64,000 nucleotides of DNA from Acuticoccus yangtzensis (GCF_001927245.1 NZ_MJUX01000006.1:62001-126000); one strand, 5' to 3'; positions 30,313-38,275 are shown, counted from the first letter of the stretch. Notes: a model not told the origin generated them from the sequence alone. Program-made: numbers and translations.

Positions 30313-31088
30313 GCTTCAGTGCCGATTGGCTGGCCCTGCGCGCGAAGGCCGACCGCAGGGCCCGGTCCGACCTCGCCGAACGCCTCGCCGACCTGACCGA
30401 CGCGCTCCCCCGGCCGCTCAAGGTGATCGACCTCGGGTCCGGCACCGGCGCCAACGTGCGCGAGCTCTTCCCCAAGATCCGCCCGCCCCAGGACTGGACG
30501 CTGGTCGATGCCGACGCCGAGCTTCTGAAACGCGCCAAGGTCAATCTGGAGCATCATGGCGGGCTCAGGATCGCGCTTCACCACGCGGACCTGATGGTCG
30601 AACCGTTGTGGACCGAGCACCCCCACATCGTCACCGCCTCGGCGCTGTTCGACATCGTGTCCGAAGCCTTCGTCGACCGGCTGGCAAGCGCCCTCGCCCG
30701 CCAGAAGACGCCGCTCTTCTCGGTTCTCACCTACGACGGTCGGTTGAAGGTGACGCCCGATCACCCCTTCGACGCGGCGATGATCGACGCCTTCAACGCT
30801 CACCAGCGCGGCGAGAAATCGTTCGGCCGTGCGCTGGGGCCGGACGCCTCTGACACGTTGACCGCCACGTTGCGCCGCTATGGTGCCACCGTGCTGGAGG
30901 ACGACAGCCCGTGGCGGCTGGAGGCCCGTCAGGACAACGAGCTGATGCAAGCCAAGTTCGACGGCTGGGCCGCCGCCGCGCGCGAGATGATGCCGGACCA
31001 GGCCGACGCGATCGACAATTGGCGGGCCGCACGGCGCACCGCGGCCACCGTCTTCGTCGGCCACCGCGACCACCTCGCCACCTTCTGA
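30309..31088 (+). CDS. Class I SAM-dependent methyltransferase
   Basis: A 259-residue Rossmann-fold methyltransferase. The SAM-binding motif I is VIDLGSGTGANVRE near residue 40; the acidic strand-2 residue is in WTLVDADAELL, and motif III-like ADLMVEPLW follows. The middle VTASALFDIVSEAFVDRL resembles small-molecule methyltransferases. It overlaps the glycosyltransferase by four bases and closes the four-gene operon. A hairpin at 31101-31124 follows. Acceptor unknown. Confidence 0.85.
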   Translation: MSFSADWLALRAKADRRARSDLAERLADLTDALPRPLKVIDLGSGTGANVRELFPKIRPPQDWTLVDADAELLKRAKVNLEHHGGLRIALHHADLMVEPLWTEHPHIVTASALFDIVSEAFVDRLASALARQKTPLFSVLTYDGRLKVTPDHPFDAAMIDAFNAHQRGEKSFGRALGPDASDTLTATLRRYGATVLEDDSPWRLEARQDNELMQAKFDGWAAAAREMMPDQADAIDNWRAARRTAATVFVGHRDHLATF

Positions 31089-31100
31089 CAGCCGCGTTCC

Positions 31101-31124
31101 GGCGCCCCCCGTCTCAGGGGCGCC
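31101..31124 (+). terminator. Possible terminator hairpin after the methyltransferase gene
   Basis: GGCGCCCC and GGGGCGCC form a perfect 8-bp stem around an 8-base loop, 13 bases after the stop codon. There is no T-run, so intrinsic termination is uncertain. Confidence 0.4.
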
Positions 31125-31134
31125 CGCCTCGACG

Positions 31135-31188
31135 GTGTCCAGCCTCGGCGTTGTCCAGCCTCAGCGGTGTCCAGCCTCAGCGGTGTCC
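31135..31188 (-). repeat. 16-bp tandem repeat (three copies plus a partial) spanning the stop of the RibD-like gene
   Basis: The unit GTGTCCAGCCTC(A/G)GCG is repeated head to tail at 31135-31150, 31151-31166 and 31167-31182, with a partial GTGTCC at 31183-31188. The TCA at 31177-31179 is the complement of the stop codon of the RibD-like gene, so its last codons seed the repeat. Confidence 0.9.
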
Positions 31189-31869
31189 GCGGCGCAGGTC
31201 GCAATCAAACACGACGTCACCGCCGGAGAGGAGCGTGACCTCCATCGCCGGGCGGATCGCCTCGTCGAGCCGGGCGATCGGCGGCAGCGCGATCCCTGTC
31301 GGCCCGGAGCCGATGATGATCGGTCCGACCAGCACCATCAGCCGGTCGATCGCCCCGGCGGCGATGAAGCCGCTCACCGTCGCAGCGCCGCCCTCGATGA
31401 GGAGGCGCCTCATGCCGCGCTCGGCCAGAGCGCCGACGATCGTCGCCGGCGACAGCGGCGCGGGCGCGTCGATCGTTTCCACGCCGGCCGGATCGTCCGC
31501 GAGCGCCGGGCCGAAGACGATGCGCCGGCTGCCGTCGTCGGCCAGCAGCCGCAGCGCGGCCCCCGCCGAGCGGCGCTGGTCGATGAGGACGCGCGCAGGG
31601 TTCGGTCCCTCCACATGGCGCACGGTGAGTTGCGGATCGTCCGCCCGCGCGGTGCCTGAGCCGATGACCACCGCATCGACGTTGGCGCGCAACGCATGCA
31701 GCAGCGCGATCGCCTCCGGTCCGTTGATGTAGTGGGAATGTCCCGTGGGGGTGGCGATGCGCCCGTCGAGCGACTGGCCGAGCTGCGCCACCACCATCGG
31801 GTCGCCCCGCCGCGCCGCTTCGGCCAGCGCGGTGACGGTTGCCGAAGGAGGGATCAACGGCCGCCCCAC
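31177..31869 (-). CDS. RibD C-terminal (pyrimidine reductase) family protein, no deaminase domain
   Basis: About 230 residues of the RibD_C/dihydrofolate-reductase-like fold. Diagnostic segments are QLGQSLDGRIAT, LRANVDAVVIGSGTARADDPQLTV, and LLIEGGAATVSGFIAAGAIDRL. The deaminase half of bifunctional RibD is absent, so the enzyme should reduce a ribosylamino-pyrimidine without prior deamination or act on another substrate. The start is uncertain: a GTG at 31869 overlaps cytochrome b561 by 16 bases, and an ATG at 31797 is the minimal alternative. Proximity to a GTP cyclohydrolase II gene suggests the two act in sequence. Confidence 0.82.
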   Translation of the reverse strand: MGRPLIPPSATVTALAEAARRGDPMVVAQLGQSLDGRIATPTGHSHYINGPEAIALLHALRANVDAVVIGSGTARADDPQLTVRHVEGPNPARVLIDQRRSAGAALRLLADDGSRRIVFGPALADDPAGVETIDAPAPLSPATIVGALAERGMRRLLIEGGAATVSGFIAAGAIDRLMVLVGPIIIGSGPTGIALPPIARLDEAIRPAMEVTLLSGGDVVFDCDLRRGHR

Positions 31870-32423
31870 ATGCGTTGAAACACGCCGTCCCGCTTCACAA
31901 TGAGGTGATAAAAAGCAGCGGCGATGTGAAGTCCCGCGACCCCCATCAGCACGAAGGCCGCCGTCGCGTGCCAATCGGCGACGGTCTCGTAGAACACCTT
32001 GTCGGGCGCGGCGAGCGCGGGCAGATCGAACCAGCCGAACACCGTGCGGGCGGGGAAGAGGGAAACCGCATACCACCCGAGCAGCGGCAGGAGGACGAGG
32101 AGCCCGTAAAGGGCAACGTGGGTCAGCCCGGCCACCGCCTTCTGCAAGGCGGGCATCGGCACGGGCGGAGGCGCCCCAAATATCAAGCGGTTAAGCACCC
32201 GCAGGAGAGTCAGCCACAGGATGAGGAAGCCGACCAGCTTGTGGCTGGAATAGAGCCCGTTGGTGAGCCCGTCCCAGATGCCGAGATCGTTGCCGCGCCA
32301 TGTCATCGTCAGCCCGGTTACGAGCATGAAGGCGACCGCAAGCACGCTGACCCAGTGGAAGGTGCGTGCGAGCGCCCCATAATGAAGGTGAGCCGGGGGG
32401 CCGGCGGCGGGCGTTGTGGTCAT
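31854..32423 (-). CDS. Cytochrome b561 family protein
   Basis: A 189-residue four-helix membrane cytochrome. Helices are around VSVLAVAFMLVTGLTMTW, KLVGFLILWLTLLRVLNRLI, HVALYGLLVLLPLLGWYAV and AAFVLMGVAGLHIAAAFYHL. Heme-ligand histidines are visible in RTFHW, SSHKLVG, LTHVALYG and GLHIAAAFYH. Family members (CybB, SoxR-reducing or superoxide-oxidising) pass electrons between quinone and a partner. It overlaps the RibD-like gene and is divergent from the GTP cyclohydrolase gene; it may be co-transcribed with the reductase. Confidence 0.88.
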   Translation of the reverse strand: MTTTPAAGPPAHLHYGALARTFHWVSVLAVAFMLVTGLTMTWRGNDLGIWDGLTNGLYSSHKLVGFLILWLTLLRVLNRLIFGAPPPVPMPALQKAVAGLTHVALYGLLVLLPLLGWYAVSLFPARTVFGWFDLPALAAPDKVFYETVADWHATAAFVLMGVAGLHIAAAFYHLIVKRDGVFQRMWGGR

Positions 32424-32617
32424 CGCGGGTCTCCCTGCGGCGGTCTGTCGCCCATCTGGTCGCGACCGTCGTTCAGCCCCAAACTATCCATGTCGGCGGT
32501 CGCGGGTGCTTCCGCCGCTGTGCGCCTGGGTTGCATAACGGCGCCGCCCGACCATGGTGTGTCGGGACGACATTGGCAAACCCAATTCCTAAATGGGCTG
32601 CTGGAGATGAAACGTTG

Positions 32618-33319
32618 ATGCACTTGTCCGAAGCCCTCTCCTTCGCCGGGCTGAACCTCGTCGCCGTCACGCCGCTGGAGATCCGGCGGGAAGTCGTCGC
32701 CTGCGTCGCCTTCGAGCCGCTCGGCCTGTCGATGGGCGATTTCCCCCACCTCGCCATCCTCTTCAGCAAACGCGATTGGGCGGGCGAGGCGGACATCCAC
32801 AAGGCGGTGATGCAGGAATTTTCCGGCGCCCGGAACGTTCTGACGCGGCTCCATTCGGAATGCTTGCTGGGCGACGCGTTCGGCTCCTCCATGTGCGACT
32901 GCGGCAGCCAGATGCGCGTGGCGATGGAGGAGATGCAGGCCCGCGGGGAAGGCCTCTTCATCTACCTTCGCCAGGAGGGGCGGGGGATCGGCATGCGTGC
33001 CAAGCTCGACTGCCTGGCGCTCCAATATGGCTTCGTGAAGGGCAAGCGCACCGCGCGCCGCCACACCTCCGACGAAGCGAACCTCGCGCTCGGCTTCGAC
33101 GTGGACGAACGCTCCTTCGACATCGCCGGCAAGCTCTTGAAGGCGCTCGACATCGCGTCGGTTCAGCTCGTGACGGGCAACCCGCGCAAGATCGAGGATA
33201 TCGCCGCCGAGGGCGTCACGATCGACGAGACGAAGGACCTGTGGTGCGGGTCGATGTCGGCGCGCGCGGCCGAGGAGTTCGCCGAGAAGATCGCGCGCGG
33301 CTATACCTACCAGCGGTGA
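32618..33319 (+). CDS. ribA: GTP cyclohydrolase II
   Basis: A 233-residue GTP cyclohydrolase II, which opens the imidazole ring of GTP to give 2,5-diamino-6-ribosylamino-4-pyrimidinone phosphate. The zinc site is intact (LHSECLLGDAFGSSMCDCG, three Cys), as are YLRQEGRGIGMRAKL and the catalytic Asp and Arg in DVDERSFDIAG. The usual TNNP is TGNP. There is no fused DHBP synthase (RibB) domain. The start at 32618 has GGAGATG upstream and is preferred to an upstream extension. Classical riboflavin genes (ribB, ribH, ribE) are not in the window, so this may be a dedicated copy for the adjacent cluster; the symbol denotes the enzyme family. Confidence 0.9.
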   Translation: MHLSEALSFAGLNLVAVTPLEIRREVVACVAFEPLGLSMGDFPHLAILFSKRDWAGEADIHKAVMQEFSGARNVLTRLHSECLLGDAFGSSMCDCGSQMRVAMEEMQARGEGLFIYLRQEGRGIGMRAKLDCLALQYGFVKGKRTARRHTSDEANLALGFDVDERSFDIAGKLLKALDIASVQLVTGNPRKIEDIAAEGVTIDETKDLWCGSMSARAAEEFAEKIARGYTYQR

Positions 33320-33423
33320 GGCCGCGCGCCGTGTGCTCGGGCGCGCGCCGGTCTCTTGCCGGGGTCCGGCGCTGCGTGGTAGCGGCCTTCATGACGATAC
33401 GCTCAACCGGCTGACGGCTCGCT

Positions 33424-33450
33424 CCGCTGCATAATCTCCCGCTGCATAAT
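33424..33450 (+). repeat. 15-bp direct duplication with two CATAAT elements upstream of the GNAT gene
   Basis: CCGCTGCATAAT occurs at 33424-33435 and again at 33439-33450. CATAAT resembles a -10 box preceded by TG, so the duplication may double a promoter element 25-50 bases upstream of the start. Confidence 0.6.
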
Positions 33451-33474
33451 TTTCAGGACATTCGCGGACGCCCC

Positions 33475-33975
33475 TTGCCGCCCGGCCTCATCATCCGCGC
33501 TGAAGACGAGGACGACGACGAGGACGTCGAAGCCCTCTACGGCATCGCCTTCGGGCCGGGCCGCTTCTCCCGCACGGCCTACCGGCTGCGTGAGGGGGTG
33601 ATGCACGACCCGCGCGTGTCCTTCGTCGCCGACCGCAATGGACTGGTGATCGGCGCCATCCGGCAGACTGCGGTGATGGTGGGGGATCGCCCGGCTTACC
33701 TTCTCGGCCCCCTGGCGGTGGCGGAGACGGCGGCCAAGCAGGGGATCGGCCGCGCGCTTCTGCACCAGTCGATTGCCGCGGCGGCTGAGACGAAGGCGGA
33801 TGCGATCCTTCTCGTCGGCGACCCGGCCTTTTATGCGCCGTCCGGCTTCGTGCAGATCTGGAACCAGGTGGAGATGCCGGGGCCGGTGGAGCGTCACCGG
33901 CTGATGGAGCGGCCGCTGCGCCGCTCGGTGGAAGGGCGGCTCGCCGCCCTGCCCTGGCCCGAAACGAGCCTCTGA
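33475..33975 (+). CDS. GNAT family N-acetyltransferase
   Basis: A 166-residue acetyltransferase of the type often named putative acetyltransferase YhbS-like. The domain includes IIRAEDEDDDEDVEALYGIA, FVADRNGLVIGAIRQT, LLGPLAVAETAAKQGIGRAL (acetyl-CoA loop Q/RxxGxA variant) and ILLVGDPAFYAPSGFVQI. The frame has no upstream ATG; a TTG at 33475 is the best start available, and the ribosome-binding site is weak. Monocistronic, convergent with cbiM. Substrate unknown. Confidence 0.83.
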   Translation: MPPGLIIRAEDEDDDEDVEALYGIAFGPGRFSRTAYRLREGVMHDPRVSFVADRNGLVIGAIRQTAVMVGDRPAYLLGPLAVAETAAKQGIGRALLHQSIAAAAETKADAILLVGDPAFYAPSGFVQIWNQVEMPGPVERHRLMERPLRRSVEGRLAALPWPETSL

Positions 33976-34021
33976 AACGACCTTGCGAGACGCCGGGCGC
34001 CGCAGCGCCCGGCGCGCCGGA

Positions 34022-34699
34022 TCAGGCCGCCTGATAGACGCGGCGCGAGACGAGCGCCGAGCCCAGCACGCCCGCGCCCATCTTGGCGCCCGCCAGCACG
34101 GCGAGGTCGACCAGCGGCTCGGCCAGAACCACCAGCATGTAGGCGCCGCCGAAGGAGGCCACGCTCTCGAGGTTCGCCGCGCCGAAGCCCTGGCCGTAGA
34201 AGGCCCAGAAGGCGACCCAGGCGACGATGCCGCCCTGGTAGGTGGTCGAAAGCACCAGCGCCTGACGGTAGGTGAGGTCCACATAGGCCGTGTTCGGCGC
34301 GATGATCCGCTTGGCGATGACGCTGACGGCCCACAGCGGGACGAGCAGCGTGGTGACGTTGACGGCGTACATCGGCAGGTCCGCCGGGGCGAAGAAGAGG
34401 CCCTGGAGGAGGAGGCCGGCGGCGAGGCCGATCGCGGCCGGGCCGCCGCCCAGGATCAGGAACAGCGTGGAGCCGAGGATGAAGTGGACCTCGGAGACGC
34501 CGACCGGATAGTGCGGCAGCACCTGGAAGAAGCAGAAGACGGCCGCCGTCGCGATGACGCTGCGGCTCAGAAGCGCGCTCACACCGTCCTGGCGGACCGT
34601 GTCGAAGGCGAGCTTGCCGGCGACGACGGCGCCGCCCGCGGCCGTCGCCAGGCTGAGCATCATCTTGGCGCCGTGGACGATTCCGGGTTCGATATGCAT
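34022..34699 (-). CDS. cbiM: Energy-coupling factor transporter permease, CbiM family (solitary)
   Basis: A 225-residue multi-pass membrane protein with the diagnostic N-terminus MHIEPGIVHGAK, whose early His residues coordinate Co2+ or Ni2+. Hydrophobic segments include VIATAAVFCFFQVL, GSTLFLILGGGPAAIGLAAG and MYAVNVTTLLVPLWAVSV. The start at 34699 gives MHI at position 1-3 and has AAAGGAC upstream. No cbiN, cbiQ or cbiO follows: the next gene is a convergent GNAT. A cobalamin riboswitch precedes it, so it should be repressed when B12 is abundant, consistent with cobalt supply for B12 synthesis. Confidence 0.88.
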   Translation of the reverse strand: MHIEPGIVHGAKMMLSLATAAGGAVVAGKLAFDTVRQDGVSALLSRSVIATAAVFCFFQVLPHYPVGVSEVHFILGSTLFLILGGGPAAIGLAAGLLLQGLFFAPADLPMYAVNVTTLLVPLWAVSVIAKRIIAPNTAYVDLTYRQALVLSTTYQGGIVAWVAFWAFYGQGFGAANLESVASFGGAYMLVVLAEPLVDLAVLAGAKMGAGVLGSALVSRRVYQAA

Positions 34700-34740
34700 G
34701 TGTTGTCCTTTCTGCACCCACCGTGCAGGGAGTTGGGGAT

Positions 34741-34756
34741 GCGGGGCGAACCCCGC
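34741..34756 (-). promoter_or_regulatory. UUCG hairpin downstream of the B12 box, possible expression platform
   Basis: On the minus strand GCGGGG-UUCG-CCCCGC forms a perfect tetraloop hairpin nine bases after the B12 box. A second hairpin, CTGCAC and GTGCAG at 34712-34728, lies directly before the AAAGGAC ribosome-binding site of cbiM. No T-run is present, favouring control of translation or another mode. Confidence 0.5.
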
Positions 34757-34759
34757 GGC

Positions 34760-34960
34760 GTCGATGGCAGGTCTCCTGGCTTGCGGGTCGCCGCTCGATC
34801 CCGCCTTCCCGGCCGGCCGGGATGAACCGGGGCCAGTGGCATTCGGGGATCTCGCTCACCGCTCACAGTTGCGGGGGCAGCCACGGTCTTGGTCCCTGAT
34901 GGGTACGCCGCACCGTGTTCCCTTTTCACCCGCCCCACAGCGTTTGCCGGGGCGGGAACC
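34760..34960 (-). promoter_or_regulatory. Cobalamin (adenosylcobalamin) riboswitch
   Basis: On the minus strand all conserved blocks appear in order: GGTTCCC (34954-34960), GGGTGAAAAGGGAACACGGTG (ending near 34911), GCTGCCCCCGCAACTGTGA (34863-34881), the GCCACTGG core (34833-34840), GGGAAGGCGGG (34800-34810) and the B12 box AAGCCAGGAGACCTGCC (34766-34782). It lies 60 bases upstream of cbiM and should shut it off when coenzyme B12 is bound. Confidence 0.95.
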
Positions 34961-35154
34961 ATCGCTGGGCAAAATCGGTCAGTCTGCGCTGCGACGCAAG
35001 CGCCGTCTGCGGCCGCAGGGCAAAAACCGGACGATCTCCGGCCTTATGCCGCCCAGAACGGCACAATACGCCCAATAATGACGCAACCGAGGCTCTTCCG
35101 CCCGCCTTGCGGGGACGCTACCGTCCCGCGTCACGCACAACAGACGAGCCCGAT

Positions 35155-36243
35155 ATGATGCGTTTTGCGCCACTCTTCGCTCTGGCCGCCACGGCTGCCC
35201 TCGGGGCCGCGGTAGGGGCCGTCACGCCCGCCGCCGCGCAGGACAAGACCAAGGCCTGCTTCATCTATGTCGGATCGGTCGGCGATTTCGGCTGGACCTA
35301 CCAGCACGACCAGGGCCGCAAGGCGGTCGAAGCGGAGTATGGCGACAAGGTCGAGACCGCGTTCCTGGAGAACGTGGCCGAAGGCGCCGACGCCGCCCGC
35401 GCCATCGAGCGCATGGCCCGCTCCGGCTGCGACATCATCTTCACCACATCGTTCGGCTTCATGGACGCCACGAACCGGGTCGCCGGCCGCTTCCCCGACA
35501 TCAAGTTCGAGCACGCCACCGGCTACAAGCGCGACCACCCGAACGTCTCCACCTACAACTCGAAATTCTACGAAGGCCGCTATGTGATCGGGCAGATCGC
35601 GGCCGCGGTGTCCGAGACCGGGATGGCCGGCTACATCGCCTCCTTCCCGATCCCGGAGGTCGTGCGCGGCATCAACGCCTTCCTTCTGGGCGCGCAGTCG
35701 GTGGATCCGGACTTCTCGCTGAAGGTCATCTGGGTGAACACCTGGTTCGACCCGCCGCGCGAGGCGGACGCGGCCCGCGCCCTCATCGACCAGGGCGTCG
35801 ACATCATCACCCAGCACACCGACTCCACGGCGCCGATGCAGGTGGCAGCCGAGCGCGGCGTGCACGCCTTCGGCCAGGCGTCCGACCAGATCGCCTTCGG
35901 CCCTGAGACGCAGCTCACCGCGATCGTCGACGACTGGGCGCCCTACTACATCGAGCGCGTCGGCGCGGTGATGAACGGCACGTGGGAGCAGCAGGACAGC
36001 TGGCACGGCCTCGACACCGGCAACGTCGCCATGGCGCCTTTCACCAACATGCCCGAAGAGGTCGCCGCGAAGGCGGCCGAGACCGTCGCTGCGATCGCGT
36101 CCGGCGAGCTCGAGCCCTTCACCGGGCCGATCAACAAGCAGGACGGCACGGTCTGGCTGGAAGACGGCGTGGAAGCCGAAGAGGGTGAGCTTCTCGGCCT
36201 GAACTTCTACGTCGAGGGCGTCGACGGCCAGCTTCCCCAATAA
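35155..36243 (+). CDS. BMP family ABC transporter substrate-binding protein
   Basis: A 362-residue exported protein with a signal peptide ending near AAAQ (residue 29). The mature part is the basic membrane protein/Med family: FIYVGSVGDFGWTYQHDQGR, IIFTTSFGFMDATNRVAGRF, DIKFEHATGYKRDHPNVSTY and DIITQHTDSTAPMQVAAERG. These proteins bind purine nucleosides or similar ligands for ABC import. No ATPase or permease gene is adjacent, so it is an orphan. ATG codons at 35155 and 35158 are both possible starts. It is divergent from the riboswitch-cbiM unit. Confidence 0.9.
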   Translation: MMRFAPLFALAATAALGAAVGAVTPAAAQDKTKACFIYVGSVGDFGWTYQHDQGRKAVEAEYGDKVETAFLENVAEGADAARAIERMARSGCDIIFTTSFGFMDATNRVAGRFPDIKFEHATGYKRDHPNVSTYNSKFYEGRYVIGQIAAAVSETGMAGYIASFPIPEVVRGINAFLLGAQSVDPDFSLKVIWVNTWFDPPREADAARALIDQGVDIITQHTDSTAPMQVAAERGVHAFGQASDQIAFGPETQLTAIVDDWAPYYIERVGAVMNGTWEQQDSWHGLDTGNVAMAPFTNMPEEVAAKAAETVAAIASGELEPFTGPINKQDGTVWLEDGVEAEEGELLGLNFYVEGVDGQLPQ

Positions 36244-36400
36244 GGCCCGCCTTCGACCAACGCCCCCGCACCGATCGGCGCGGCGCCTGTGGCCAATGGA
36301 CCACGGGCGCTTGCCTGACCGTGCAGGCGCGACATAATCGGAGCGCCGCAGGATCCGTCCGGCGGAGGCCCCGCGGGAGGGCGAGGGAGAACCAAACGCC

Positions 36401-37312
36401 ATGCGCCTCGCGCTGATCACGCCGAGTTTCAGCCGCGACTATCCCCTCTGCGCCGACCTCTGCCGCTCGATCGACACCTACATGACCGACGACATGGAGC
36501 ACATCCTGATCGTCCCCGCGGCGGACCGGGCGCTGTTCGCCCCGCTCGGCGGGCCGAACCGGCGCATCATGGCCGACGAGGAGGTGCTGCCGACGCGCCT
36601 CACCAAGCTGCCGCTGCCGACGCGGATCGGCATCCCCGGCCTGTGGCACAAGCGCCTGCGCCCGCTCTACATGACGCCGTCCTTCACGGTGACGCGCGGC
36701 TGGGTCATCCAGCAGGTCATCAAGATGTCCGCCCACAGGGTGACCGACGCCGAGGGCACCGTCTTCCTCGACAGTGACATCGCCTTCGTGCGCCCCTTCT
36801 CGGCCGAGACCTTCCTCATCGACGGCAAGCTGCGCTTCCTCTACGAGCCGGACTGCATCTACGAGAACGTCGCCCAGTACCAGGGGTGGCAGGACGTCGC
36901 CTGCGACCTTCTCGGCATCGACCGCTTCCCGTTCGCGCACGACAATTATATCGGCGCCGGCATCTGCTGGCGGGCCGACCGTCTGGCGGAGGTGCGCGCG
37001 CGCATCGAGGAGGTCGGCGGGCGGCCCTTCCACGAGACGCTGCTGCGCCAGTCGTCGTTTGCCGAATACGTCATCTACGGCATCTATTGCCGCCATGTGC
37101 TGAAGGGCGAGACCGGCCACGCGGAGACCACGAAGAGCTTCTGCCTCGGCGACTGGGTCTATGACACCGCCACCCCGGAGGGCTACGACGCCTTCCTCCA
37201 CGGCCTGACGGGCGACCATGTCGCGGTGCTCATCCAGTCGACCAGCGAGTGGCCGGTGGAGCGGCGTCGCGCGGCGATGGCGGCCATCCGCACCAACGCG
37301 GCCCTTGCGTGA
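36401..37312 (+). CDS. DUF6492 family protein, glycosyltransferase-like
   Basis: A 303-residue cytoplasmic protein. MRLALITPSFSRDYPLCADL and VFLDSDIAFVRPFS (a DxD-type motif) suggest a GT-A nucleotide-sugar-binding fold; later GAGICWRADRLAEV and the C-terminal SEWPVERRRAAM complete it. It fits the DUF6492 family, whose members often lie among surface-glycan genes, but there is no such locus here. It shares its last base with the next gene's start (TGATG), implying coupling to the DUF2927 protein. Acceptor and donor unknown. Confidence 0.75.
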   Translation: MRLALITPSFSRDYPLCADLCRSIDTYMTDDMEHILIVPAADRALFAPLGGPNRRIMADEEVLPTRLTKLPLPTRIGIPGLWHKRLRPLYMTPSFTVTRGWVIQQVIKMSAHRVTDAEGTVFLDSDIAFVRPFSAETFLIDGKLRFLYEPDCIYENVAQYQGWQDVACDLLGIDRFPFAHDNYIGAGICWRADRLAEVRARIEEVGGRPFHETLLRQSSFAEYVIYGIYCRHVLKGETGHAETTKSFCLGDWVYDTATPEGYDAFLHGLTGDHVAVLIQSTSEWPVERRRAAMAAIRTNAALA

Positions 37313-38133
37313 TGGGACGGATCCGCCGGAGCGCCCGGCCGATCACCCGCCTCGTGCAACGCATCGGCCTTTGCGCCCTGTTGGCGCTGTCCGCGGCCCC
37401 GTCACCGGCCGCGGCACAGACACCCTACGGCGACGACGAGCTCATCCAGGGCTTCCTCCTCACCGTCTTCGGAGCCGAGGTCGGATCCACCCCGCGCGAT
37501 ATCGAGGCGGCCAGCGTCGTGAAGAAGTTCACCGGCCCGGTGAGCTACACCATCGTCTCGGCGACGCGGCCCAACCAGTCGGCCAGCGTGCGGGCCTTCA
37601 TGGCCGAGCTGTCGGGCGCGGTGGAGGGCCTCACCCTGGTCGAGGCCGCACCCGGCGAAGACCCGGCGATGACCGTCTTCCTCGTCGCCCGGCGCGATTA
37701 TGTGCCGACCATCCGCGCCAAGGTCTGGCCGGGCGTCGATACGGCGTTCCTGGAGAGCAATGCCTGCTCGGCCGTGATCGCGGCGCGTCGCGCGGGGATC
37801 GAGAAGGCGTTCGTCTTCCTCGTCGCCGACGAAGGCTTCCTGCCGCTCGCCCACTGCATGGTCGAGGAAATCGCCCAGTCGCTCGGCCCCGCCAACGACA
37901 GCGATTTGTTACCCGACAGCATCTTCAACGACAGTTCCGACGTGAACGTCTTCAGTGTGTTTGACTGGTATATCCTCAACATGCTGTACGACCCGCGGGT
38001 GCAAGCCGGGATGACGATCGACCAGGTTTCGGCGATTTTGCCGGCCGTGATCGCCGATGCGCGACTGCGACTGCCCGAAATCATGGCGCACCGTCCGGCC
38101 ATTGCAGCCCACGCGGCGTTTACCCGGCCGTAA
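37312..38133 (+). CDS. DUF2927 domain-containing exported protein
   Basis: A 273-residue protein with an N-terminal signal or anchor (LVQRIGLCALLALSAAPSPAAA). The DUF2927 region begins DDELIQGFLLTVFGAEVG and includes FLESNACSAVIAARRAGIEKA and a C-terminal FDWYILNMLYDPRVQAGM. Predicted periplasmic; function unknown. The ATG at 37312 overlaps the upstream stop. A longer in-frame extension overlaps the upstream gene and is rejected. Confidence 0.82.
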   Translation: MGRIRRSARPITRLVQRIGLCALLALSAAPSPAAAQTPYGDDELIQGFLLTVFGAEVGSTPRDIEAASVVKKFTGPVSYTIVSATRPNQSASVRAFMAELSGAVEGLTLVEAAPGEDPAMTVFLVARRDYVPTIRAKVWPGVDTAFLESNACSAVIAARRAGIEKAFVFLVADEGFLPLAHCMVEEIAQSLGPANDSDLLPDSIFNDSSDVNVFSVFDWYILNMLYDPRVQAGMTIDQVSAILPAVIADARLRLPEIMAHRPAIAAHAAFTRP

Positions 38134-38275
38134 CCATAAGGCCACATTCGGCCGTGAAAAGGCGACCTCACGGGCCCGTGACTGGGAACCAATAACCAGC
38201 GCGGACATATGGTGTTCTCGTATGCCCATGCCTGTCAGCGTGAGTGACCAGCATATGCGCGGAGGAGTGTGCCGT

